Below the pieces are notes generated by a model. It searched no databases. It was not told the DNA's origin and saw nothing but the letters and a program-made list of their open reading frames with translations. A program made the translations under genes and the position numbers. A DNA stretch of 64,000 bases, taken from the NCBI RefSeq assembly GCF_036323735.1, contig NC_086034.1, positions 30,779,939-30,843,938 of the forward strand, written 5' to 3'. Positions 54,868-64,000 of this stretch are shown here, in pieces. Numbering within the stretch: position 1 is the stretch's first letter; each line of letters begins with the position of its first letter. Origin of the DNA: Rattus norvegicus (taxonomy: Eukaryota > Chordata > Mammalia > Rodentia > Muridae).

Positions 54868-56239
54868 AAAATGACTAAATTTATGTGAAAAGGTAAGATC
54901 TGTAAATTTTGAAGTAGGATTTTTCAGAAGTAGAATTGGGGGAGTGGGTTCCACTTTCAAATAATACATCTGTCAGTATTCTAGTTCTGTGATTCACATC
55001 ATCTGAGACTCCCACTTTCCACTGCCTAGCTGCCATGGAATAACCTTTAAACATATTTTTTCAATTAGTCTAATGACTCATCTACATGAAATTGTTTTTC
55101 TGAATTTTTTTTCAAAAATATCTCTGCTTTGCACAGAGAACTGCTAGTTGGTGATCATTATGTTCGTTATTTCATTTAGATGATTTGACAATGAATAGTG
55201 CATTTCTTTTCTGAAACTTTTCCCCACAGGAACTTGGCCTTTGAAAGATTTTTACTTATTTTATCTTTAAAGGATTAAATTTACAAAATAAAACAAGAAT
55301 ATAAAGTTTTATTGTGACATATGCATGCTTATTGGAAACTCATTACCCATTATCCTTTGTTACTCATCCCCAGGATGATTCAGCCTCTCATCCCTCAACT
55401 AGTTCCTCTATTCCTTTATATATCCTGGATGAGAGAAAAATATAAATGCATCTGTCCACCTGTCATTGTGCTTCTTGTACATTCTGTATTTGAATAATAC
55501 AGTGTGGTTTATTTCACTTCAGGCTTGGTCAACCATTTCATTCATTTCCCTTTAAGATATTTTTATTTACTGTGGAATAAAGTCTTATATATACAGGACA
55601 GATTTTTCTGTACCTCTTCATCTGTTTCTGAATATCTAGATTGTTCTGCATCTTGGAGATTGTGAATTCATATAGTATATTCTCTGTAGGTATTTACAAC
55701 TATCCCTCTCATTCTCAAGTATGCTCACAATTTTAACAGTGGATAAAATTTTCAAGCATTGCTTCAATTAAAATGAAAAGAGTTTATAGCTGAAACCCCT
55801 TTTTATCTTCTCTAAGCTATTATACATTCAGAAGGTCATAAAATCTATAAGATAACTTATTAGTTACAAATAATATATTGACTGTATCAGCTATTGCTCT
55901 AAGCAATTAATTTCTCTAGTAGGTTAAGTTCATTGTACACTTTAAAAGTTGAGTATCTATTATTACTTTTTTGCCTTTCAGACACTTGGAAGATTAATGG
56001 AGGTTCTATAATCTACTTAGAAATCATTCTCAGACCGTATGACTAAATGCCATATGAAATATTGAAAGAGATGAAATATCATCCCTTTACAGAATGATAT
56101 CTACTTCAAAAAAGAAATTATTTTAATATAATATATAACTTACTTTATAAGCATTTGAATGAACTGTTTAATCATTCATGTTTCAGTGGTAAATACTTAT
56201 GAAAGATACATATCAAACCATAGCATTTTTAAATATATC
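54868..56239. other. Unassigned AT-rich sequence
   Basis: 55300-55760 reads somewhat like an antisense old L1 ORF2 end ('ttcattcatttccctttaag', 'ctgtgga'), but too weakly to call. Confidence 0.35.
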
Positions 56240-56847
56240 ACTTGTAGAATTTGAATGCCTATGTATTAAAAATAAGAACATCATTAAGTTTTCAGGCAAA
56301 TGGATGGAACTAGAAAAGATCATCTCAGTGAGGCAATACAGACCCAAAAGCACATGCATTGTATATTCGTACTTATAAGTGCATATTAGCCATAAAGTAC
56401 AGGATACCCAACTACAATCCACAGGTTCAAAGAAGCGAAATAACAAGGAGGGCCCAAGGGAGGATGTTTTAATCTTACTTATAAGGATAAATAAAATAGT
56501 CATAGGAGATTGTTGGAGGGAGAAGACTGTGTGAGAGTAGGGATGGACAGGGAAATAAGGAGTGTGATCAGGTATAAGGAGAGCCAGGGAGAGAGCTGAA
56601 AGAGTAAACAGGAAATGGGGGAGGGGCATCTCCAGGACTTACCTTACATCTGGGATAAGGAAGACTCCAGGGAGTTTATGAGGATGACTTTAGCTGAAAC
56701 TCCTAGCAATGGGGACATGGAGCATGAGGTGGCCCCCTCCTATACCGAGGCAGGACTACTAGTGGAAGGATAAGGACACCAACACCTCCACAAAACTTTC
56801 AGCCCAAAATTTATTCTGCCTACAAGAAATACAGGGGAAAAATAGAG

Positions 56848-56907
<60 letters not shown>

Positions 56908-57530
56908 CTGGCCAATGAATGGCTGGCCCAATTTGAGACCCATCCTATGGGCAAGAACCAATCCCTGACACTACTAATGATACTCTGTTATGCTTGCAGG
57001 CAGAGCCTAGCATAACAGTCCTCTGAGAGGTTCCACCAAGAGGATGACTGAAATAGGTGAAAAGAGAGAACTCAGAGAGTCTTATGTAAGAGTTGAGTTA
57101 AGGATTGAGGAACCTGAAGGGGATAGGAGCTTCACAAGAAGACCAACAGAGTCAACTAATTTGGACCCTTGGGGGCTCCCAGAGACTGAACCACCTACCA
57201 GGGAACACACATGGGCTGGAATTAGGTTCCTTGCACATATGTAGCATATGTCAAGCTTGGTCTTTCTGCAGGTCCCACAACAACTGGAGCAGGGGCCCTT
57301 CCTGACTCTATTGCTGTATTGTGGATCCTATTTCCATAACTGGTCTGCCCTGTCTGGCATCAGTGGGAGAGGACATGCCTAATATTGCAGTGACTTCATG
57401 TGCCATGTGAGTTGGTACCTGGAGGGGTGGTTCCCCTTCTCAGAGAAGGGGAGGGGTGTGGGGGAGGACCTGTGTGACAGGGGTACTAGGGGCTGTGATT
57501 GAGTTAAAAAGTGAATAAATAAATAAATTA
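56240..57530 (+). mobile_element. Lx-type L1, ORF2 tail plus 3'UTR
   Basis: Starts near the ORF2 end ('aagttttcaggcaaatggat', 'ctcagtgaggcaatacagac'). It runs through the Lx 3'UTR: 'ggggcatctccaggacttac', an (AG)27 microsatellite at 56851-56904, 'cctgacactactaatgatac', 'cctagcataacagtcctctg', 'agactgaaccacctaccagg' and 'acaactggagcaggggccct'. It ends in (AAAT)n near 57530. It is the most complete Lx 3' end in the window and a good internal reference for the other fragments. Confidence 0.85.
56851..56904 (+). repeat. (AG)27 microsatellite inside Lx 3'UTR
   Basis: A pure AG run of 54 bp that expanded within the L1-derived sequence. Confidence 0.98.
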
Positions 57531-58808
57531 ATGGAAAAAGAGATCATCCCTATTTACATAGATGTATCATGATTCAACTCAAATTTCTTCAATAATTTTT
57601 CACTTGTGATCCTTTGTAGAGAAATTTTACAAGTTCTTCTATATTGCAGAGTATAGAATATAACTATGAGTCAATTATTTAATTATGATTCATATAGAAA
57701 TTTATCATAGACCTATTACTCTTTATAAATACAATATTGCTTAATAAATATGAATGTATATTTACATACTAATGAGACAGATGCACCTGTTTATTTTCAC
57801 ATGGAGATTTAAATTCAGCTAAATATCTGATGAATCAGGACCATTCTTGGGTATCTATCAGGACAGTTTTATTTTATAATTATCAACATATTCAATAGTC
57901 AAAAACAAATTATTGTCCAAAAGAATATTTCTTTGAATGAAAATAAACAATGGCAGGAGCACCGTTAAGGCTTTTACATAAATTGTTGGTAATTTCACAT
58001 TAGTTTGAAGTTAGAATTTATTGAACATTTTCTTTATAAACTTCAATAACTCTCACAAAGATTTTTAAGGTCAAACATTATATGACAATCCAACTGAAAG
58101 AGAAACTATCTGCAATGGTATGTTGTATTCTATAGGGAGGAATGATAGAAGTATGTTTTTCCATAATGAATTTGTTATATTTCTATAGGAGCAGAGAAGT
58201 GTATGTTGTGATGTTTTTCGCAGTGTACTATTGGGTAGTCTGTAACTCAAGCCAAGTTCTTCCAGGCAACATGCCTCTTCATTGGCATTCTGTTGTGTAA
58301 TGGCATACACAGTGAAATGTGCATGCTTTGTGCTTAGGCTGTACTAACGTTGGTATATAGCATGGAAAAGCTCTGTTAAATCAACCCAAATTCATTACAT
58401 TTTTATTTCAGATTAATTCATGGTCATTGCACATCAGGAATCTTTTACTGTTGCCATCGTTTTGCAAACACTACGTCATGTAGTGCCCTGTGGAGATTGG
58501 GGCTACAGTCTTAGAAGCTAGAACTTAACTCTCCTCATTATCAGAAGTGAATTCACATCAGCAGTGTATGAAGAGAAAACACACCCTAAACCTTTCGTGG
58601 TAGAACTGTGATTTCCTATTCGACATATTTGATTTTAAAAATATAACTCTCCTAACTTATCTCAACTAACATAATGCTTATCTTTGACTTTGAAGGTTTG
58701 ATTGTAGAAACTATTCTCTTAGAAAATTCTGCTACCCTGTCACATAGAGCCAGTACACCCACTTATCAGAGAAATTTCCTGCATTCCACCAGTTCAACAT
58801 TCTCTAGG
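57531..58808. other. Unassigned AT-rich sequence
   Basis: No recognised gene or repeat. Confidence 0.4.
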
Positions 58809-58813
58809 ATGAA

Positions 58814-58862
58814 ATACATACATACATACATACATACATACATACATACATACATACATACA
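58814..58862 (+). repeat. (ATAC)12 microsatellite
   Basis: A regular tetranucleotide ATAC/CATA run of about 49 bp, likely polymorphic. Confidence 0.97.
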
Positions 58863-59069
58863 TCTTTCAAAGTATAATCCATGAGAAGCTTAATCACCTC
58901 TTCTGCAAGCACCTAGAGACTACCACAGGTGTGAGAAGTGGTTTAGTTTTAGTTGTTTTCTTTTTAAATTTATGTATTAAACAAATGTTTATTATAAGTA
59001 AAGAAAAAACTATCTTTTCTTTTAATTCCTTCCTCCTTTTCTTGCCTTTTGTTTCTTTGTCTTGTTTGT

Positions 59070-59140
59070 GTCCTGGGGATTGTACACAGGGCCTTGCACA
59101 TGTTGGGAAAACACTGTCCTACTGAGTTAACATGATTAAG
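59070..59140 (-). mobile_element. Diverged ID/B4-like SINE fragment, antisense
   Basis: 'cctggggattgtacacaggg', 'ccttgcacatgttgggaaaa' and 'ctactgagtta' match the reversed promoter part of a tRNA-derived SINE. Confidence 0.55.
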
Positions 59141-59685
59141 TCTCAATCACTCAACTTGATAGACTCTTCCTTATTACCTAGGGATGTTTTGGCACTGGTA
59201 ATCTTCATTCTTCAGCTTCCAAAGCACCTGTGTTTACTCTCAACGTCTGACAAATCCCTGCATTAATATCTTCATATCTAAAACATAAGCAGTTTGACAT
59301 CAATGCATTCAGTTTGAAGATGTTAAGCTGCATCTGCCACAGTTATTTCACCACTATTATAAAACTGTGTGCACAAAGCTCTATTATCCCTCCAAGAGAC
59401 TCTAAAGAAATTCCTGTTTTATATTACCTTTTAAAAAATAAAAGGACACAAATTTAGATGAATAGAAATTAACATTAGGCAGAGAACATGGTAGCTGCAC
59501 ACTCCAAGGGCTTCAAAACCCAAGGGAATAAATACATAATTAATAATAATAAATAATAATATTAATACAATGTGATTAAATGGATATTTTCTTTTGGAAA
59601 GGCATTGGCATTTGAGAAAATTTTGTTAGGTTTATATGGACTAATTAATGATGTTAACTTATGATACATTGCTATATTCTGTCTC
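59141..59685. other. Unassigned
   Basis: AT-rich, with an (AAT)n-like patch at about 59535-59572. No gene was seen. Confidence 0.4.
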
Positions 59686-59701
59686 AAGAATTTGTTCATG
59701 T

Positions 59702-59786
59702 GGGTTGGGGATTTAGCTCAGTGGTAGAGCGCTTGCCTAGCAAGCACAAGGCCCTGGGTTTGGTCCCCAGCTCCGAAAAAAAAAAA
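59702..59786 (+). mobile_element. ID SINE with TSD
   Basis: GGGTTGGGGATTTAGCTCAG starts the BC1-like body, which ends with CAGCTCCG before an 11-bp A run. The A box (TAGCTCAGTGGTAGAGC) is intact. The B box reads GGTTTGGTCC instead of GGTTCGGTCC, a CpG-type change likely to weaken pol III use. The aged TSD AAGAATTTGTTCATGT / AAGAACTGGTTCATGT lies at 59686-59701 and 59785-59800 (two mismatches). It is a SINE and not a tRNA gene. Confidence 0.96.
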
Positions 59787-59800
59787 GAACTGGTTCATGT

Positions 59801-60850
59801 TTTAAAATGCTAATATGGTTTCATAATACATGTTATTTAAATTAGGAATCAAAGATCCTGGTTAATGCAGTGTGGATAGTGAGAGAACATTTTGACAGCT
59901 TTCCTGTCTCACATGGTCCATGGTTTGCACACCAATTCAACTTATCTACAGGCTCCAGCTATAAACTCTTTGACTTCCTGTAGCAACTTCCTCCTGAGAA
60001 AAATCAAAGAGCTTAGAATGATTGGATAATTAATATGTATAGTGTGCTAAAACTATCAAGGCTTCCAGAAAATCATTAGTAGCTATTTATAACTGTGCTT
60101 TAGTGAAATGCAAAATTAGCTTATCCATCAGGAGAACCCTTACTTCAACAGTTATTCCAACCTGAAAATATATAGGGCAGATCCTTTGAAACCTCTGAAA
60201 GTGATGTCAATCCAAATGAGAATTTTAAAAATAGGTCAGTGTGTAATTTTGCTGATATTTTCAGCTCTTTCAACTTAACACCTAAAAGAATTGCATTGAT
60301 TTAACCAGTTATGAGCTCAAATGTTTATTGCAACTGTACCATATAAGCATACTGACAATATTGATAAGCAGATTGAAATGATTTCTTACATGATATCTTA
60401 AGAGAAAATGGGGATCCAGAAGTAACACTGTGCTTGCAAAAGCAGGTTTCTTTGTTCATTGGTTTGTTTAACTTTAAATGTTACAAATGGTATCAATTCA
60501 AGAAACAAGAATTGGGCTTTCAATAGAGAAATACACTCAGTCTCTGCTTACAAACTATTCTACTCTGAACTTAACCTTGCAAACACATGAGATAGAGAAA
60601 ATTAATGTAAAACAAAATAAAAAGAGGAAATTATTGTGATGTATATCTGTAATTTCAATAGAGAAGAAACAGGCAAGGGAATAAGTTCAAATATAAATTA
60701 TATATACTACAGACACATTATAGTTATATGTATAATGTAGATGGAGGATATATAAACACATATTGCATATTATTTGAATTAAGAATTATATATATGGTTA
60801 ATTACATATAGATTATATATAACATTTCCATCCTACTTCTTTAAACCTTT
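59801..60850. other. Unassigned; AT-rich patch near 60690-60830
   Basis: 60690-60830 is dominated by TATA-like words. Nothing else was recognised. Confidence 0.4.
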
Positions 60851-61036
60851 TTTAAAAAAAGATTTATTTACTTTATTTATATGAGTACACTCTAACTATC
60901 TTCAGACACACCAGAAGAAGTCATTGAATTCCATTACAAATGGTTGTGAGGCACCATGTGGTTGCGGGGAATTGAACTCAGGACCTCTGGAGGAGCGGTC
61001 TGCAGTTTTAACTACTGAGCCATCTCTCTGGCTCTT
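60851..61036 (-). mobile_element. B2 SINE, antisense
   Basis: 'gatttatttactttatttat', 'atgagtacactctaactatc', 'ttcagacacaccagaagaag', 'gttgtgaggcaccatgtggt', 'gaactcaggacctctggagg' and 'tgagccatctctctggct' give an almost complete reverse-complement B2. Confidence 0.93.
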
Positions 61037-61670
61037 CAGTCCTATGTCTTACAATGATACTGCCATTATCTGAACAATGCTGAAACAGAGGAACATTAAG
61101 AAGCAGCCTTCGATAAGGCAAAAGTGGTCTCCTGCTCAAGGCTGTCACATACAATGGAGCTCTTTTGAATTTTCCACGCTGAGGAAAAGAGATATATCCT
61201 GATGTTCCAAAAATGAAAAATATATATATATTACCAATACGTATCTCCTCCTTTCATTCCATCAGCATGTCAACTGTCACACATTCTTGTCTTTCTTTTC
61301 TCTTCCTGGATTAGAAGCACATTCCTGGGTACTGGAGAAACAAACTGCACAGTTAGGTGTAAATATTTCAAGTCTTTGTGAAACATCAAAGACTTTGAGA
61401 ATGAACTCTCAGAGCCTCTTGAGAGAATTCAGTGCTAGTATTCAAGGGAATATGGAGAAGCAAATAGTTTTCAGAGAAAGTACCTGAGTTGGGTTAAAAA
61501 ATCATCTACAAATTTGAGGAAGTCATCTACTCAACTCACATAGTATTAAAAAAAAAGTATGTTCCCATAAGAATGAACATGCCTCCTGATTCCTAAACAG
61601 CAGTACACAGAAGGAATTTTTCTTAGTAGTAGGAGAAATTAAATCCTAAATATCCTACTACTACTGCTTC
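61037..61670. other. Unassigned
   Basis: No recognised element. The short frame at 61287-61487 shows no domain. Confidence 0.4.
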
Positions 61671-61681
61671 AGAAATCTTGA

Positions 61682-62669
61682 AGGACACATGTTCCACAAT
61701 GTTCATAGCAGTCTTATTTATAATAGCCAGAAACTGGAAAGAACCCAGATGTCCCTCAACAGAGGAAGGGATACAGAAAATGGCATACATGAATACAAGG
61801 GGTTACTACTCAGCTATGAAAACCAATGACTACATGAAATTCTTGGGCAAATGGATGGGGCTACTGGGTGAGGTAACCCAATCACAAAAGAACTCACATG
61901 ATATACACTCATTGATAAGTGAATATTCGTCCAGAAGTTCAGAATACCCAAGATACCATTCAGAGACCACATGAAGCTCAAGAAGAAGGAAAACTGAAAG
62001 TGTGGATGCTTCAGTCTTTCTTAGAAGAGGGAACAAAATATTCACAGGAAGAAATATGGAGACAAATTGTGGAACAGAGACTGAAGGAAAGGTCATTCAG
62101 AGACTGCACTACCTGGGGATCCAGCCCATATACATCCAACAAACCCAGACAATATTGTGGATGACAAGAAGTGCATGCTGAAAGGAGCATGGTATAGCTG
62201 TCTCCTGAGAGGCTTTACAGAGGAGGATGCTCACAGCCAACCATTGGACTGAGAACGGGGTCCCCAAAAGAGGAGTTAGAGAAAGGACTGAAGGAGCCGA
62301 AGGGGTTTGCAACCCCATAGGAAAAAAAATTAACCAACTACACCTCGCAGAGCTCCTAGGGACTAAACCACCAACCAAAGAGTATACATGGAGTCATGGC
62401 TTCAGCAGCAAATGTAGCAGAGGATGGTATTGTGGGGCAAATATGGGAGGAGAGGGCCTTGATCCTGTCAAGGGTCAATGCCCCATTGTAGGAGAACACC
62501 AAGGCAGGAGGCAGGAGGGAGTGGACTGGTGGGTGGATGGGGGAGCACCCTCATAGAAGCAGGTTGGGGGGGGATGGGATAAGGGGTTTCTTGAGGGGAA
62601 ACTGGGAAAGGGGATTACATTTGAAATGTAAATAAAGAAAATATCCAATAAAAGAAAAGAAAAGAGAAA
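61682..62669 (+). mobile_element. 5'-truncated L1 (ORF2 end + 3'UTR) with TSD
   Basis: The duplication AGAAATCTTGA at 61671-61681 and 62670-62680 bounds a 988-bp insert. 61678-61930 translates as DTCSTMFIAVLFIIARNWKE and on to QSQKNSHDIHSLISEYS, the ORF2 C-terminus. The terminal Gly of LISGY reads Glu and the usual stop is lost, so the frame runs on into the 3'UTR. The 3'UTR has the 'gcagaggatggtattgtggg' segment, a G-run at 62560, and an end with 'atatccaataaaag' and an A-rich tail. This fragment has no function. Confidence 0.93.
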
Positions 62670-62684
62670 AGAAATCTTGATGAA

Positions 62685-62890
62685 CTGGACAGAGAGCTTA
62701 AAGGCTTTGAGTACTTTTTTTTGCATCCATAGTAACCAGTTTGGTCCCCAGAATCAGAGCTATGCAGCTTGCAAGAGCCACACCCAATTCCTGTAGATCT
62801 GATACCCTCTTCTGTACTCTATAGGCACCAGTCACACACATGGTGCAAACATGTAAATTCAGATGAAACACATACGTAGAATAAATGTAA
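62685..62890 (+). mobile_element. B3-type SINE
   Basis: 'ctggacagagagcttaaagg', 'aaccagtttggtccccagaa', 'taccctcttctgtactctat', 'aggcaccagtcacacacatg' and 'aataaatgtaaatc' fit a B3 body and tail. Confidence 0.65.
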
Positions 62891-62996
62891 ATCTATTTTT
62901 TTTTAAAAAAGGAAACCTTAAGGAAGAATCAAGATTAAATTGTTTCCCAACTAATTAAGAATATTTTACAAATAAAAATATTCTGGCACTTTTAAT

Positions 62997-63041
62997 TTTT
63001 ATTTATTTATTTAATTAATTAATTATTTATTTATTTATTTT
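62997..63041 (+). repeat. (TTTA)n with (TTAA) variants
   Basis: Simple tetranucleotide repeat. It may be the antisense A-rich tail of a lost or unrecognised SINE. Confidence 0.9.
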
Positions 63042-63084
63042 GGTGAGGTATGCTGCTGGTCAAGAGAAGTCATGTGTGAAGAGG

Positions 63085-63655
63085 GCATCAGTGAAGGAAC
63101 GGCCATTCAGAGCCTGCCCCACAATGGTCCATATATATCCACCAAAACTAGGTAAGATTGATGAAGCTAGAAATGCATGCTGAATGGGACCAGATATAGA
63201 TCTCTCCTGAGAGACACATCCAAAGCATGTCCAACACAGAGGTCAATGCTAGCAGCAAACCACTGAACTGAGAACAGAATCCCCTTTCGGGGAATTAGAG
63301 AAGGATTGAAAGAGCAGAAGAGGTTTTGTAACCTCCTAAGAATAACAATGCCAACCAACCAGATCTTCCAGGGACTAAACCATACCCAAAGACTATACGT
63401 GCACTGACCCAGGGCTCCAAATGCATATGTAGCAGAGAATAGCCTTGTTGGGGCACCAGTGAAAGGAGAAGCCCTTGGTCCTGCCACAGTTGGACCCCCA
63501 GTGCAGGGGAATGTGGGGGGGGTAAGGAGGATGGGGGAACACCCTGCATGGGGGAGGGGGGAGGGGAGGGGGGCTTATGGACAGGAAACCAGGAAAGGGA
63601 ATACCATTTGAATATAAATAAAGAAACATATCTAATAAAAAAAAGAAAAAAGAAA
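63085..63655 (+). mobile_element. 5'-truncated L1 3'UTR
   Basis: 'cggccattcagagcctgccc', 'gaaatgcatgctgaatggga', 'ctctcctgagagacacatcc', 'catatgtagcagagaatagc', a G-rich tract (63510-63575), and the end 'catttgaatataaataaag' with 'tctaataaaaaaaag'. It is close to the modern L1 3'UTR. The 100-170 codon minus-strand frames over it are antisense chance frames. Confidence 0.88.
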
Positions 63656-63684
63656 ACTGGAAGTAAGGAAGATGAGATGAGAAA

Positions 63685-63765
63685 AATATATAGCCCAGGT
63701 TGGCCTTGAACTTGTGGTCCTTCATTTTCTACAAATCCTACCGGTGTGTGCAACTCTAACCTGCA
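63685..63765 (-). mobile_element. B1-like fragment, antisense
   Basis: 'atagcccaggttggccttga', 'acttgtggtccttcattttc' and 'ccggtgtgtgcaactc' resemble the reverse complement of part of B1. Confidence 0.6.
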
Positions 63766-64000
63766 ACAAATTTCACTCCAAAACATCTTTAATCCAGGAA
63801 AATTCCCAGACAAAATTTAATATAAGCATAATCAAAATAGTGAAACTAAGCAATCCTGTGGAAGAGATAAAAAGTTACGGAAGACAGAATTAGCAAATAA
63901 ATATATAACAATGATTGAACTGACATGCTATAAGCTTAAAGCTAGAAGAGAGAGTAAGCATGCATGTGGTAGAGATTTAAAAGACATGAGAAGCTAAAAT
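63766..64000. other. Unassigned window end
   Basis: No recognised feature. Confidence 0.4.

Noticed and set aside
55300..55760. Possible antisense L1 ORF2 end
   Set aside because: Only scattered words match and the order is incomplete, so it was left as unassigned.
59702..59786. tRNA-like sequence with A and B boxes
   Set aside because: It is an ID SINE: it has the BC1-type body, an A tail and flanking duplications, and it does not fold as a complete tRNA cloverleaf with an acceptor stem.
63295..63813. 172-codon minus-strand frame
   Set aside because: It is antisense across an L1 3'UTR with a G-rich tract. The Pro/Pro-Ser-rich segment is that tract.
1..64000. CRISPR array, prokaryotic operon or phage
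   Set aside because: All regularly spaced repeats are microsatellites or SINE/LINE copies. The composition and elements are those of a rodent nuclear genome.

Overview
This is a gene-poor, AT-rich rodent nuclear window and almost certainly rat (Rattus norvegicus). The evidence is a near full-length rat-type LINE-1 with a tandem promoter monomer of about 607 bp, BC1-derived ID SINEs with oligo-A tails, B1, B2 and B3 SINEs, many Lx-type L1 3'UTRs, and long (AC)n and (AG)n microsatellites. I see no host protein-coding exon, no standard RNA gene and no CRISPR array. Almost everything recognisable is a transposable element or simple repeat. The long open frames come from L1, from one Gapdh processed pseudogene, or from low-complexity tracts.

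Layout. 0.6-6.7 kb holds layered old L1 copies in both orientations with an endogenous-retrovirus (ERV) LTR piece inside one of them. 9.3-14 kb holds an antisense L1 3' end followed by a younger L1 with a twin-priming inversion and a 14-bp target-site duplication (TSD). 14-16 kb carries a decayed class III (ERVL/MaLR-like) integrase fragment. 16-30 kb has scattered B3, Lx and microsatellite sequence, a probable LTR near 22.3-22.9 kb, and a CpG-rich solo LTR at 26.2-26.6 kb lying inside an Lx 3'UTR with a 6-bp TSD. 30.5-31.7 kb is a full-length intronless Gapdh retropseudogene. 31.7-42.8 kb is mostly unassigned AT-rich sequence with a B2, an ancient L1 ORF2 segment (37.4-38.3 kb), an L1 5' half (39.2-40.7 kb) and an Lx 3' end.

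The main object is at 42.8-50.4 kb on the minus strand. It is an L1 insertion of about 7.6 kb with a 15-bp TSD, a two-monomer 5'UTR, an intact 380-codon ORF1, an ORF2 disabled by four frameshifts and one stop, and an unusual extra 3' segment. That segment consists of a short non-L1 spacer, an L1 5'UTR fragment and a second L1 3' terminus. From 50.4 kb to the end there are further Lx/L1 3' ends, two ID elements, B1/B2/B3 SINEs and simple repeats.

The features do not form a pathway. They record successive retrotransposition into a gene desert. Family names were assigned by recognition, without a repeat library, so subfamily labels and many internal borders are approximate. Borders supported by TSDs are stated as such.
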